Source: Methylophaga muralis
Lineage (GTDB): Bacteria > Pseudomonadota > Gammaproteobacteria > Nitrosococcales > Methylophagaceae
Direction of reading: 5' to 3'
Length of the DNA stretch: 64,000 nt
Assembly: GCF_001720165.1 (NCBI RefSeq)
Contig: NZ_MCRI01000001.1
Span: forward strand, 62,001 to 126,000
Positions 53,373-61,885 of this stretch are shown here, piece by piece. Under the pieces are notes generated by a model. The model saw only the letters and a program-made list of their open reading frames with translations, did no database searches and was not told where the DNA came from. Each line of letters opens with the position of its first letter. Positions within the stretch are counted from its first letter, which is position 1. Both the position numbers and the translations under genes were made by a program.

Positions 53373-55400
53373 ATGACGATAACCAAAACACTTAAACCGA
53401 TCAGCATTGCGCTTGCCGTAATTTATGCCAATGGCGCTTATGCCCAAACTTCAAATTTGTTGGATGATGCCAGTCTCAGTTTGGGCAGTATGGTGGTGTC
53501 ATCGGACAATAACGGCCCACTGACATCTCGTAATCTATCAACATCGGTTGATGTATTAAGCCAAGATCGCATTGAAAATCAAAATGTGAATTACACTTGG
53601 CAACTGTTTGATCAAATGCCCGGCGTGATGCTTACACAATATGGGATGGGAAATGAATCCGGTAAAATTTCATTTCGGGGCTTTAATGGTGAAGGTGAAA
53701 TCAATGCGGTCAAACTGCTGATTGATGGTGTTCCGAGTAACCAGAACTCAGGCAATATGCCTTATCTGGAATTACTGACACCACTTGAGATTGAGAGTAT
53801 TGAAGTTGTTCGCGGAACTAATGACCCACGTTATGGATTGCACAACATTGCTGGGAACGCCGACATACTGACCCAGCAAGGTGGCAACTATAATAAAGGA
53901 CGAGTCAGCTACGGCAGCTTTGACACACGTCATGTTCAGTTTGTCAGTGGTATCGAAAACAATGGTTTTTCACAAAACTATGCCATCAGTTATCTGAATT
54001 CAAATCGTTACCGTGATCATAGTGATATCGAAAAAAGCACCTTTTCAGGTAAATGGTTTTATACCCCGGAAAGCGGCCGTGCTCAGATTGGTTTTATCGC
54101 CCGCCATGGTCAGGCTAATGCTGAAGAAGCAGGTTATTTAACCCGTTTTGAAGCACGTGATGATCCAGAACAATCCCGTCCTCACAACGCTCCTGATGGC
54201 GGGGATCGCTCTATGAATCAATTCAGTGCACATCTGGATGTTGATCTCAGCGATAACTTGTTCTGGAATACCAAAGCCTATCTGAATCAACTTGATGAAT
54301 ATCGCTATGTGACCTTTGCCGCAGGTGGCAATCATAATGAACGCATCACCCAGGAAGATCATAAAGGCGCTTTAAGCTCGTTAACCTGGCGACCTGAAGT
54401 GAGTTGGGCGCATGAGTTTGCCTTGGTGGGGGGATTGAGTGCCGAGTTTCAAGATAATGAAAGTCGCCGTTATATCGTCGATGATTTTAGAAACCGTAAT
54501 TCTCAGACTCGCGATCAAAAATTCGATTTTGATATCTACGGCGGCTTTGTTCAGGCGATTTACAAACCGACCGAAAAGTTAAAACTGGTACCGGCTTATC
54601 GCGTGGATACGGTTCGCGGCAGCTTGAACGATGCCGGTGTGCGCCGTGATATAAATGATTATGGCAATATCAGTCAGCCAAAATTCAGTGCTGTGTATTC
54701 ACTGACGGACCGTTATGCGGTTTATGGTAATTGGGGTAAAACCTTTCAAGTAGCTTCAGGTGCCGCCAGCTATCAAAAAAATGTTTTCTCCGATGATTTG
54801 GATGCGTCTATTAACGAAGGCTGGGAGATTGGGCTGAAATTTACCCCCACCGACTGGTTAAATGGTCGAGTTGCTGTCTGGCAGCAGGTTGCCTCGGGAG
54901 AGTTCAAAACAAAGTTAGGTGATGCTAATAATGACAGTGAAAATATTGGTAAAACCGAACGTCGTGGCGTTGATGTTCAATTTAATGCACAAGCCACCGA
55001 AAAATTAGGTGTATGGTTTGCCGCCGCATTTCAGGATTCGGAAATCCTGAAAGCGGGCTCAGATAAACCTAATTCCAAAGGCAATGAAATTGATCATGTG
55101 CCGAGCTATTTAATTGATGCCGGTATCGATTATCAGGCGAACCCAAAACTGAAGCTGTCCAGTTGGGTCAGCGCACAAGATGATTACTATCTAACCGTTG
55201 ACAATGACACACGAAAATTTGGCCAATATGTTTTAGTCAACGCTTCGGCCAGTTATGCACTCACTGACAAAGTAAAACTGGGATTGGAACTGAAAAATAT
55301 ATTTGACCGATATTATGAATATGTTTGGTTAAATACCGAAAGCATGCACTCCCCAGGCGATGGACGTGCCGTGTATGGCTCAGTTCAGGTAGACTTCTAG
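53373..55400 (+). CDS. TonB-dependent outer-membrane receptor
   Basis: About 675 residues: a signal peptide ending near AYA-QT, a TonB-box/plug domain (VDVLSQDRIENQNV, KLLIDGVPSNQNSG, IESIEVVRGTNDPRYG) and a 22-strand barrel finishing at VYGSVQVDF. ATG at 53373 is preferred over the GTG at 53361. The partner gene 75 bases on encodes a PepSY-type reductase-like membrane protein, which points to metal-chelate uptake. No clear Fur box was seen in the 110-base leader, so the cargo (iron, copper or another metal) stays open. Confidence 0.9.
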   Translation: MTITKTLKPISIALAVIYANGAYAQTSNLLDDASLSLGSMVVSSDNNGPLTSRNLSTSVDVLSQDRIENQNVNYTWQLFDQMPGVMLTQYGMGNESGKISFRGFNGEGEINAVKLLIDGVPSNQNSGNMPYLELLTPLEIESIEVVRGTNDPRYGLHNIAGNADILTQQGGNYNKGRVSYGSFDTRHVQFVSGIENNGFSQNYAISYLNSNRYRDHSDIEKSTFSGKWFYTPESGRAQIGFIARHGQANAEEAGYLTRFEARDDPEQSRPHNAPDGGDRSMNQFSAHLDVDLSDNLFWNTKAYLNQLDEYRYVTFAAGGNHNERITQEDHKGALSSLTWRPEVSWAHEFALVGGLSAEFQDNESRRYIVDDFRNRNSQTRDQKFDFDIYGGFVQAIYKPTEKLKLVPAYRVDTVRGSLNDAGVRRDINDYGNISQPKFSAVYSLTDRYAVYGNWGKTFQVASGAASYQKNVFSDDLDASINEGWEIGLKFTPTDWLNGRVAVWQQVASGEFKTKLGDANNDSENIGKTERRGVDVQFNAQATEKLGVWFAAAFQDSEILKAGSDKPNSKGNEIDHVPSYLIDAGIDYQANPKLKLSSWVSAQDDYYLTVDNDTRKFGQYVLVNASASYALTDKVKLGLELKNIFDRYYEYVWLNTESMHSPGDGRAVYGSVQVDF

Positions 55401-55416
55401 CCCATTACTTTTTTGG

Positions 55417-55449
55417 TTGATTCGCTGTCACTATTCGGCAGCGAATCAA
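55417..55449 (+). terminator. Intercistronic hairpin between receptor and PepSY genes
   Basis: Perfect 11-bp stem TTGATTCGCTG / CAGCGAATCAA with an 11-base loop, 17 bases after the receptor stop. There is no T-run, so it is more likely an mRNA stabiliser or partial terminator that lowers expression of the second gene. Confidence 0.55.
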
Positions 55450-55474
55450 TAACGTCATTCGGATAAACCTCACC

Positions 55475-56611
55475 ATGAAAAACGCCCGCCGAACCTGGCT
55501 GAGCATTCATTTATATCTCGGTCTGAGTATCGGTGCTTTGCTGGTATTGCTGGGGCTGACTGGCAGTATTCTGGTGTTTTATCTGGAAATCGATCAGATC
55601 ATCAATCCGCAGATTGAACCCACCAGCGTTCCTTACGAAATGCCAGCACAACAGGACATTCTTGATGCCCTGCAACAGGCGCATCCGACTCGTACCGATC
55701 CGTGGCGTATCGAACAGCCAATGCACAATGACTGGCCGATTATGGCGCGTTATTACACGCCGGTTGAGTCCGATGGAAAACACTTTTCCCCATTAATGTT
55801 GACGGTTGACCCTGTGACGCTTGAAGTCACCAGCTCCCGTTTTTGGGGCGATTATGCAATGACCTGGATTTACGATTTGCATTACAGTCTGCTGTTGGAA
55901 AAACCCGGCAAGATCGCCATTGGCATTATCGGGCTGATTTCTTTAATTTCGTTTATTTCCGGGATTTGGCTGTGGTGGCCGGGTTGGGCAGGGTTGAAAC
56001 ATGCTTTAAAACCTCAGCTTCGAACTGGTAAAGCACGACTCAATTACGATCTGCATGTGCTGGCGGGCAGTTATGGATTAGTGTTTTTGCTGATTTTAAG
56101 TCTGACCGGGGCGGCACTCGCCCTGCCTGATGAAACGGCCATGTTGGTGAAGCCATTTTCTGATCTAACCAGCTCACCGAAAATTGCATTAAATCATTCA
56201 GAGAATGCGTCGCGGATTACTGCTGATCAAGCGGTCGAAATCGCCAGACAACAATTTCCCCAAGCTGAATTACGCTGGGTGGAAACACCCGGATTGAATA
56301 ACCAGAAAGCCTGGCGAATTGCCATGTATCAAGACGGGGAACCGAGCCGACGTTTTCCCCGAACTCAGGTGTGGATTGATCCCTTAACTGGAGAAACTCT
56401 GGCGCTTCGTGACACCAAACATGACACCGGAGGTGATGTATTAATGCATTGGTTACATCCGCTGCATAACGGCGAAGTGTTTGGCATGACTGGCCGAATT
56501 CTGGTGTTTATTGCTGGATTTTTGCCATTGATATTATTTGTAACCGGCTTGATCCGCTGGTTACAAAAACGTCGGGCCAGGCGACTGGTGACCAGTCGCC
56601 ATTCGGCTTAA
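55475..56611 (+). CDS. PepSY-associated membrane protein (siderophore/metal reductase type)
   Basis: A 378-residue inner-membrane protein with four helices (near residues 12-35, 145-167, 190-215 and 345-368) and PepSY domains in the two periplasmic loops. The histidine patterns (SIHLYLGLS, YDLHYSLL, LHVLAGSYG, HWLHPLHNGEVFG) are typical of PepSY_TM proteins, proposed to reduce imported metal-siderophores with haem ligands. It follows the TonB receptor, forming a two-gene uptake operon. Confidence 0.88.
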   Translation: MKNARRTWLSIHLYLGLSIGALLVLLGLTGSILVFYLEIDQIINPQIEPTSVPYEMPAQQDILDALQQAHPTRTDPWRIEQPMHNDWPIMARYYTPVESDGKHFSPLMLTVDPVTLEVTSSRFWGDYAMTWIYDLHYSLLLEKPGKIAIGIIGLISLISFISGIWLWWPGWAGLKHALKPQLRTGKARLNYDLHVLAGSYGLVFLLILSLTGAALALPDETAMLVKPFSDLTSSPKIALNHSENASRITADQAVEIARQQFPQAELRWVETPGLNNQKAWRIAMYQDGEPSRRFPRTQVWIDPLTGETLALRDTKHDTGGDVLMHWLHPLHNGEVFGMTGRILVFIAGFLPLILFVTGLIRWLQKRRARRLVTSRHSA

Positions 56612-56618
56612 CAGTTTT

Positions 56619-57356
56619 TTAATCCGCATCAAACGGTTTTTCGGAATACACCTTATTGCCGGTGATCATGCCTGACGTCAGGCCACTGCCCTCTTTCTTC
56701 TCGGCTCTGATAACCGCTGCAATATGCACTAAAACTGAGATTATCAGCAGATAAAAAAAGTAAGTGTGCCAGCTGCGATACGGGGTACGGAAATCACGCA
56801 TTTCCTGATAAGCCTCAGGGTTGATACCAGTTTCCCGATCACCCGGCACAATCAACGCCATGGAAGCTTCATCTTGTGCTACCCAGGCTTTTATTTGCGA
56901 ACCAAACGGTGGCATATACAGATCGGTGCTGCCCAATACCAGGCCAGTGATACTTTGTGCTGTCATCAAAAACAACATCACCATAACGCTCCAGCGGCCT
57001 AGCGGGTTATGACCGAGGAAATTGAGTTTACGTTTGGTTTTGCCAGCTTCACGATAAGCCGCGTATTGCGCTTTATAAACCCTACCGAATGGCAAAATGG
57101 CTTTCCATCTGGCAAAGCGATTGCCACGGAAAGCCCAAACAATACGCATCACAATGTTCAAGAAAAACACATAGCCAATCCAGATGTGGATGGCTTTTAA
57201 CAACACTTTATCTTCACCCGATATGCCTAAGTCGCGGCTGAACATCATTACCAAACCTAAGGCAACCATCGGGATAAACGTCAACACCGCCACCCAATGA
57301 AAGATCCTGACCGGTCTATCCCAAACTCGATAAGATTTTAAGTTTTGTTGTGTCAT
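56619..57356 (-). CDS. Cytochrome b561-type membrane protein
   Basis: A 245-residue protein with four or five helices and the haem-b histidine pattern of hydrogenase/formate-dehydrogenase cytochrome b subunits: FHWVAVLTF, LLKAIHIWIGYVF, RSWHTYFFYLLIISVLVHIAAVI. It would pass electrons between a periplasmic donor and the quinone pool. Its usual partner, a periplasmic cytochrome c or dehydrogenase, is not adjacent. The gene end converges on the PepSY gene with a 7-base gap. Confidence 0.85.
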   Translation of the reverse strand: MTQQNLKSYRVWDRPVRIFHWVAVLTFIPMVALGLVMMFSRDLGISGEDKVLLKAIHIWIGYVFFLNIVMRIVWAFRGNRFARWKAILPFGRVYKAQYAAYREAGKTKRKLNFLGHNPLGRWSVMVMLFLMTAQSITGLVLGSTDLYMPPFGSQIKAWVAQDEASMALIVPGDRETGINPEAYQEMRDFRTPYRSWHTYFFYLLIISVLVHIAAVIRAEKKEGSGLTSGMITGNKVYSEKPFDAD

Positions 57357-57451
57357 GCTGTAGTCCTTGAATTTACTCTCTTACGCTTAGGCTAAACCCA
57401 TATTCTTAATAAAAACTTAAGGCATGTTCAATGCACCATGCAGCGTATTGT

Positions 57452-57889
57452 TTACTCGTTAACTCGGCAATAGTCCCCTTTCCACTCGTGCAGAAACGGG
57501 GTGATTTTTTCATGCAATTCCAGATGTTGTTGCCACCAGTTTCTCAGACAAATCAGTAATGTCGTTGGATCTTCCTCGGAAATGCCTTGTAGATAGCAGG
57601 CATCAAAGTCTCTTAAGGTTTTGGCTGATTCTGCTTTATATTGCTTCATTAATGGGCATTCTAGTGCTTCTAGAATTCCCTGTTCGGTCATGAAATGAAA
57701 ATTCAGATAGTTTTTCAGAATCTGCACCGTCGGCTTTAACTGATTTAGTGAAAGCCCTTGCTGGATAAAGTAATGCAGGGAATTGATGATCGCGACAGCA
57801 CCTCGGTGCTGTTCATCAATGATCGATTCGTGTTGCAGAAACTTGTCCTGCCAGACGATATATAACGGTTTTTGGGCTTTTTCAATCAT
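57452..57889 (-). CDS. Hemerythrin-like protein with incomplete iron ligand set
   Basis: A 145-residue four-helix protein of the bacteriohemerythrin type: His28 in DEQHRG, His65 and Glu69 in FHFMTEQ, His122 in QQHLELHEK. Of the usual seven ligands, the two histidines of the HxxxH motif after Glu69 fall on Tyr84 and Ser88, and the final Asp is Glu127. One iron site is therefore expected to be missing. Hemerythrins bind oxygen or sense it; this one may hold a single iron or another ligand. It overlaps the thyA stop by 4 bases. Confidence 0.75.
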   Translation of the reverse strand: MIEKAQKPLYIVWQDKFLQHESIIDEQHRGAVAIINSLHYFIQQGLSLNQLKPTVQILKNYLNFHFMTEQGILEALECPLMKQYKAESAKTLRDFDACYLQGISEEDPTTLLICLRNWWQQHLELHEKITPFLHEWKGDYCRVNE

Positions 57890-58719
57890 ACGGCTATCGG
57901 CGCTTTAATATGGGCCTGCGCTTCATAACCAACGATTTCAAAATCATCAAAACGATAGTCAAAAATAGAGTCGGGTTTACGATGAATTTTCAATTGAGGT
58001 AAGGGACCCGGAGTGCGTTGTAATTGCGTTTCAACCTGCTCGAAATGATTGCTGTATATGTGGGCATCACCAATGCTGAGAACGATTTCACCGACATCCA
58101 AATCACATTGCTGGGCCAGCATATGCGTTAAAAACGCCAGTGAAGCGGTGTTATAAGGGTTGCCCAGAAACAAATCGTTTGAACGAATATATAAAGACGC
58201 GCTGAGCTTACCGTTGGCCACATAAAACTGATACAAAACATGGCATGGTGGCAGAGCCATTTTTCCAGCGGCGGCATTTTCCCAAGGTTTTTGTTTTTCG
58301 TCCGGTAACAATGCGACATTCCAGCCGTTGATAATATGGCGGCGACTGTCGGGATTGTTTTTCAAGCTTTCGACTAATGCTGAAATCTGATCATATTTTT
58401 GACCATCAGCACCTTGCCAGTTACGCCATTGTGCACCGTAAACCGGGCCGAGTTCACCTTCAGGTGTCGCCCACTCATCCCAAATCGATACACCATTTTC
58501 TTTAAGATAACGGATATTGGTCTCACCACTAAGAAACCATAAGAGTTCATGAAGAATACTGCGAATATGCAGTTTTTTGGTGGTGAGTAAAGGAAAGCCT
58601 TCGGCTAAATCGTAACGCACTTGTCGACCAAATACTGAGCGGGCACCAGTGCCGGTGCGATCGCCTTTATCTACACCGTTATCCATTACATCACGGAGTA
58701 ATTCGAGATACTGTTTCAT
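57886..58719 (-). CDS. thyA: Thymidylate synthase
   Basis: Converts dUMP and methylene-tetrahydrofolate to dTMP. The conserved start [15 protein letters not shown] at 58719 is used; the frame extends 14 codons further without conservation. The active-site cysteine is in [12 protein letters not shown], and [12 protein letters not shown] and the HIYSNH segments are intact. About 277 residues, slightly longer than the 264 of E. coli because of small insertions. The hemerythrin-like gene overlaps its end. Confidence 0.96.
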   Translation of the reverse strand: MKQYLELLRDVMDNGVDKGDRTGTGARSVFGRQVRYDLAEGFPLLTTKKLHIRSILHELLWFLSGETNIRYLKENGVSIWDEWATPEGELGPVYGAQWRNWQGADGQKYDQISALVESLKNNPDSRRHIINGWNVALLPDEKQKPWENAAAGKMALPPCHVLYQFYVANGKLSASLYIRSNDLFLGNPYNTASLAFLTHMLAQQCDLDVGEIVLSIGDAHIYSNHFEQVETQLQRTPGPLPQLKIHRKPDSIFDYRFDDFEIVGYEAQAHIKAPIAV

Positions 58720-58789
58720 GCCTGTTTTCTCATTTGTTGCAGTGCCGCTACTGTAAACCAAAAGTGCTTTTGACGCACGGTTGAGAGAG

Positions 58790-59728
58790 CTATCGGTTTT
58801 CGTCAGAGAGGCCGTATTTCTGCATGCGATAAAGCAGCGTATCGCGGGTAATACCTAATAATCTGGCGGCTTTGGAGCGGTTGCCAGCGGCCATTTCCAA
58901 AGCTTGTTCGATCAAATCCAGTTCCAACTGCGACAGATCAATGCCTTCTGGGGGAATTGTAAATTGCTGTGGAGTTGAGAATGCTTTCTGCTGCATCTCT
59001 GCTGGCAGATCTTTTAGCTGCACCATAATGCCCGGCTGCAATAAACTGAGGCGCTGACAAAAGTTGGATAATTCGCGGACATTGCCCGGCCAGCTGTAAC
59101 GCTGCAATTGTTGGATAACATCTTTGGCAAAACGTAAGGGCGCATTACTGCCAGCAAATTGCTTGGCAAAATAATTCAACAGCAACGGAATATCTTCACT
59201 GCGTTGCTTCAACACCGGCAATTCGATTGGCACCACTTGCAAGCGATAATAAAGGTCGGCACGAAATCGACCAGCTTTTACTTCGGCAGGTAAGTCCACA
59301 CTGGACGCCGCCAGAATCCGTGCATCGATAAGATGTAATTTATGGCTACCGGCTAACTGACATTCGCCTGCTTCGAGAAACCGTAATACTTTGGCCTGCA
59401 CGCTTAATGGTAAGGCATCGACTTCATCCAGAAAGACTGAACTACCTTGAGCCGCCAGCAATCTTCCTGGCTCAATTACCTCACCATTTGCATTAGCCCG
59501 ACCAAACAAGTCCACTTCGGTATCTTGAGCCGGTAACGCAGCACAATTAATGGTTACCATCGGTTTATCAGCACGACGACTTAATTGATGCAGACGTTGG
59601 GCAACCAGTTCTTTACCGGTGCCGGTCTCTCCGCAAATCAATACGCTGGCATCACTTAACGCAATCATCGGCAACACACGCTGCAAATGCGTGATTTGCG
59701 GTGAATGACCAATCATTTCTGTCGTCAT
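58790..59728 (-). CDS. Sigma54-activator-like AAA+ regulator lacking GAFTGA
   Basis: A 312-residue protein with no N-terminal receiver or sensor domain. It has Walker A GETGTGKE (residues 33-40), Walker B VFLDEVD (about 98-104), the ELFG-equivalent [11 protein letters not shown], sensor motif [10 protein letters not shown] and a Fis-type helix-turn-helix at the C-terminus ([19 protein letters not shown]). The GAFTGA loop that contacts sigma54 is absent: the sequence passes from DLFG straight to GRLLAAQG. It is therefore unlikely to activate sigma54 RNA polymerase and may act as a TyrR-like sigma70 regulator. Confidence 0.85.
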   Translation of the reverse strand: MTTEMIGHSPQITHLQRVLPMIALSDASVLICGETGTGKELVAQRLHQLSRRADKPMVTINCAALPAQDTEVDLFGRANANGEVIEPGRLLAAQGSSVFLDEVDALPLSVQAKVLRFLEAGECQLAGSHKLHLIDARILAASSVDLPAEVKAGRFRADLYYRLQVVPIELPVLKQRSEDIPLLLNYFAKQFAGSNAPLRFAKDVIQQLQRYSWPGNVRELSNFCQRLSLLQPGIMVQLKDLPAEMQQKAFSTPQQFTIPPEGIDLSQLELDLIEQALEMAAGNRSKAARLLGITRDTLLYRMQKYGLSDENR

Positions 59729-59743
59729 GTTGGCACGCTCAAC

Positions 59744-60496
59744 TTAATGTTGGTGAGAATGATCATGACCAGATTCCATCTCTGTTGAAGGGGATGTATC
59801 AACATGTTCATGATCATGATGCCCGCCATGAGGCCATAACAATAGCAACAAAGCCATCACGATGATCAATAACCCCGCCAGTTTTCGAAACAGTTGATTA
59901 CGCGCTAATGAAGCCAACATACCAGCAAACATTCCCGCCCCCATTACAGCAGGTAAAGTACCTAAGCCAAATGCCAGCATGACTGAAGCAGCATATAAAG
60001 GATCTCCCGTCGTTGCTGCTACAGCAAGACCAGCATAAACCAGACCACACGGTAACCAGCCCCAAACGGCGCCTAATAGAAAAGCTTGTTTTAGCGTACG
60101 TACCGGTAACAGTTTTTGCCCAATCGGTTGTAGTTTTCGCCAGATTGGCGCGCCAATTTTTTCTGCATGGGCGAATTTTGGAAACCAACCGGCCAGATAC
60201 AAGCCCATACCGATCATCACTAAAACCGAAAGATAACGTAATACCGACAGTCCATTGATTTGAGCTAATGGAGAAGCAAGAAAACCCACAATACTGCCAG
60301 CAATAGCGTAGCTAAGGATGCGACCGACGTTGTAGTTGAAGACAAATGGAAACATTTTACGAGGCTGTTGACGGATTTCGACTGGCAAGGTCAACGTCAA
60401 AGCGCCAATCACCGAGCCACACATGGCAATGCAATGGGCCGAACTGAACAAACCCAGCAAAAAAGCTGTGACCAACGATGTCGTGAGTGCATCCAT
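59744..60496 (-). CDS. SafE/UreH-like membrane protein with His-rich tail
   Basis: A 250-residue protein with six helices of the TauE/SafE- or DsbD-like urease-accessory type: FSSAHCIAMCGSVIGALTL at the N-terminus, WGWLPCGLVYAGLAVAA later, each carrying a cysteine that may bind metal. The cytosolic or periplasmic tail ends in a histidine/aspartate-rich run (HGGHHDHEHVD...HDHSHQH). Members near cytochrome oxidase genes are linked to copper handling; here a metal-export or chaperone role is only inferred. The AAA+ regulator gene starts 15 bases downstream. Confidence 0.78.
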   Translation of the reverse strand: MDALTTSLVTAFLLGLFSSAHCIAMCGSVIGALTLTLPVEIRQQPRKMFPFVFNYNVGRILSYAIAGSIVGFLASPLAQINGLSVLRYLSVLVMIGMGLYLAGWFPKFAHAEKIGAPIWRKLQPIGQKLLPVRTLKQAFLLGAVWGWLPCGLVYAGLAVAATTGDPLYAASVMLAFGLGTLPAVMGAGMFAGMLASLARNQLFRKLAGLLIIVMALLLLLWPHGGHHDHEHVDTSPSTEMESGHDHSHQH

Positions 60497-60818
60497 TTAT
60501 TTAACCTGAATTTCAACTAGTCGACAGATTATCACTTTAACCCTTTATTTTTTGTGTGATTTGCCCTAGTGGCACCGCAAAAAACACATTTTTCATTTAT
60601 TAGCATTTACTAAACTAGTATTGTGAGTTTGATGAAGTTGACCGGATAACGTTGTAATCAAAACCGAGGACCATCTGAAAGTGGAACGTCCTAAATTGAT
60701 GAAAGCAGCAGTTTACACGTGAATGCTCATATAAAGCACGGTTTAGCTAGTGATGAGCATGAAGTAAGTAACGGTTAATTTCTCAGAATTCTGACAATTA
60801 ATATTTGCAGGAGTATGT
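60497..60818. other. Intergenic region between SafE-like and cytochrome genes
   Basis: 322 bases between divergent genes. No gene, RNA or strong repeat is seen. It contains A+T-rich stretches where both promoters must lie, but no convincing -35/-10 pair. AGGAG occurs at its right end, six bases before the cytochrome ATG. Confidence 0.5.
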
Positions 60819-61210
60819 ATGAAAAACAATCTGAGAAGAACGTTCAGTTTAGTGTTATTGGCAAATTTACTCGCTTTTAGCCCATTAAGTTTTGCCGAGG
60901 ATAAACTTTACACGGTAACTGATGGAAACGTGTTGGACGAAGAAACCTATAAAGGTTTTATTATCCATCGAAATCAGTGCGCACGCTGTCATGCTCCTTC
61001 GGACAAGGCATGATTGGGCCAAACTTGGCCGACAGTATGAATAATCTGACTAGAGAAGAATTTGACGATATTGTCACCAACGGAAGAATGGCCATGCCAC
61101 CATGGAAAGCCAGCGCTGAAGTTATGGCAGGATTAGATAATCTTTATGCCTACTTTAAAGCCAGAGCAGATGGTGCGATTGGCGAGGTAAGACCTAAAAA
61201 AGCGCAGTAA
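60819..61210 (+). pseudogene. Cytochrome c (PedF/XoxG-like) split by a frameshift
   Basis: The first frame gives a signal peptide (ending near SFA-ED) and CARCH, then stops at 61011-61013. The second frame, running to 61210, supplies GQGMIGPNLADSMNNLTREEF, the axial-methionine region MAMPPWK and YAYFKARADGAIGEVRPKK. Joining them near 60996-61004 by adding one base makes one continuous ~131-residue cytochrome of the PedF/XoxG type, which accepts electrons from PQQ alcohol dehydrogenases. The lesion is either a genuine deletion or a sequencing error. Confidence 0.8.
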
Positions 61211-61211
61211 A

Positions 61212-61254
61212 AAAACATGCAGGATCTGAGTGCTACTCAGATCCTGCATGTTTT
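61212..61254. terminator. Bidirectional terminator
   Basis: A perfect 20-bp stem AAAACATGCAGGATCTGAGT / ACTCAGATCCTGCATGTTTT with a 3-base loop, one of the strongest in the window. It serves both the cytochrome gene (plus) and the convergent 176-residue gene (minus), whose stop overlaps its right arm. Confidence 0.92.
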
Positions 61255-61783
61255 ATTTTAAGTGAAATATGGCCTGATGACGTTTGCCATCATCAGTGAC
61301 AAAATGAAAAATCAGTGTGTTAGCTGAGTGCAGTTGTTGCAAATTGATCGTTTCAGCCTCCAACACAAAATCAACCGTTTCAGCACGCCGATCTACGGTG
61401 ATAGCACTAAACACATCACGTTGCCGTGCCTGCTGAAATCCTTTTGGTAATGGCTGAGTTTCAGCTTTGGCGAATACCTCATCAACGGAACTGGAATAAT
61501 CATAAAACACCGTTTGTGCGGCTTTGGCTGGTGAGCCACAACTCAAATTGCCATGCTCCAATGAAATTGGTGTTTGATCATCTAGTTGCAGCAGAATCAG
61601 TTCATTATGGGCAAAGCTGGCAGTGTATTTATCACTGATAAACAGTGTTGCCCAATGTTTGCCATCTTTCGTCTGGCTGATGATGAAGCGTTCGCCCGTT
61701 TCACTTTGATATAGCTTGTCTTCCGCCCATATCGGCTGCGTTACCGTTAAAGCTGAAACAACAACAGATATGCTTCGCCACAT
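61253..61783 (-). CDS. Periplasmic hypothetical protein
   Basis: A 176-residue protein with a signal peptide ending near WA-ED. No known family is recognised. It has a beta-rich look: KLYQSETGERFIISQTKDGKHW, then ASFAHNELILLQLDDQ, a single region with one cysteine (LSCGSP), and a C-terminal LIFHFVTDDGKRHQAIFHLK. Its stop lies in the strong shared terminator with the cytochrome gene, and the next gene upstream is ppx 102 bases away. Confidence 0.6.
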   Translation of the reverse strand: MWRSISVVVSALTVTQPIWAEDKLYQSETGERFIISQTKDGKHWATLFISDKYTASFAHNELILLQLDDQTPISLEHGNLSCGSPAKAAQTVFYDYSSSVDEVFAKAETQPLPKGFQQARQRDVFSAITVDRRAETVDFVLEAETINLQQLHSANTLIFHFVTDDGKRHQAIFHLK

Positions 61784-61885
61784 AAATTATCCTCGCCAAT
61801 TACAGCATTGACTGTTGCTGAGCAGCGAAATTCCGTTTTAGAGGATTTTGATCTTGCAAAGGCGGCTTTGAAAGACCAACAGCAG

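Noticed and set aside
56577-56601. GGCGACTGG/CCAGTCGCC hairpin at the end of the PepSY gene as a terminator
   Set aside because: It lies within the coding sequence and the T-run comes more than 15 bases later.
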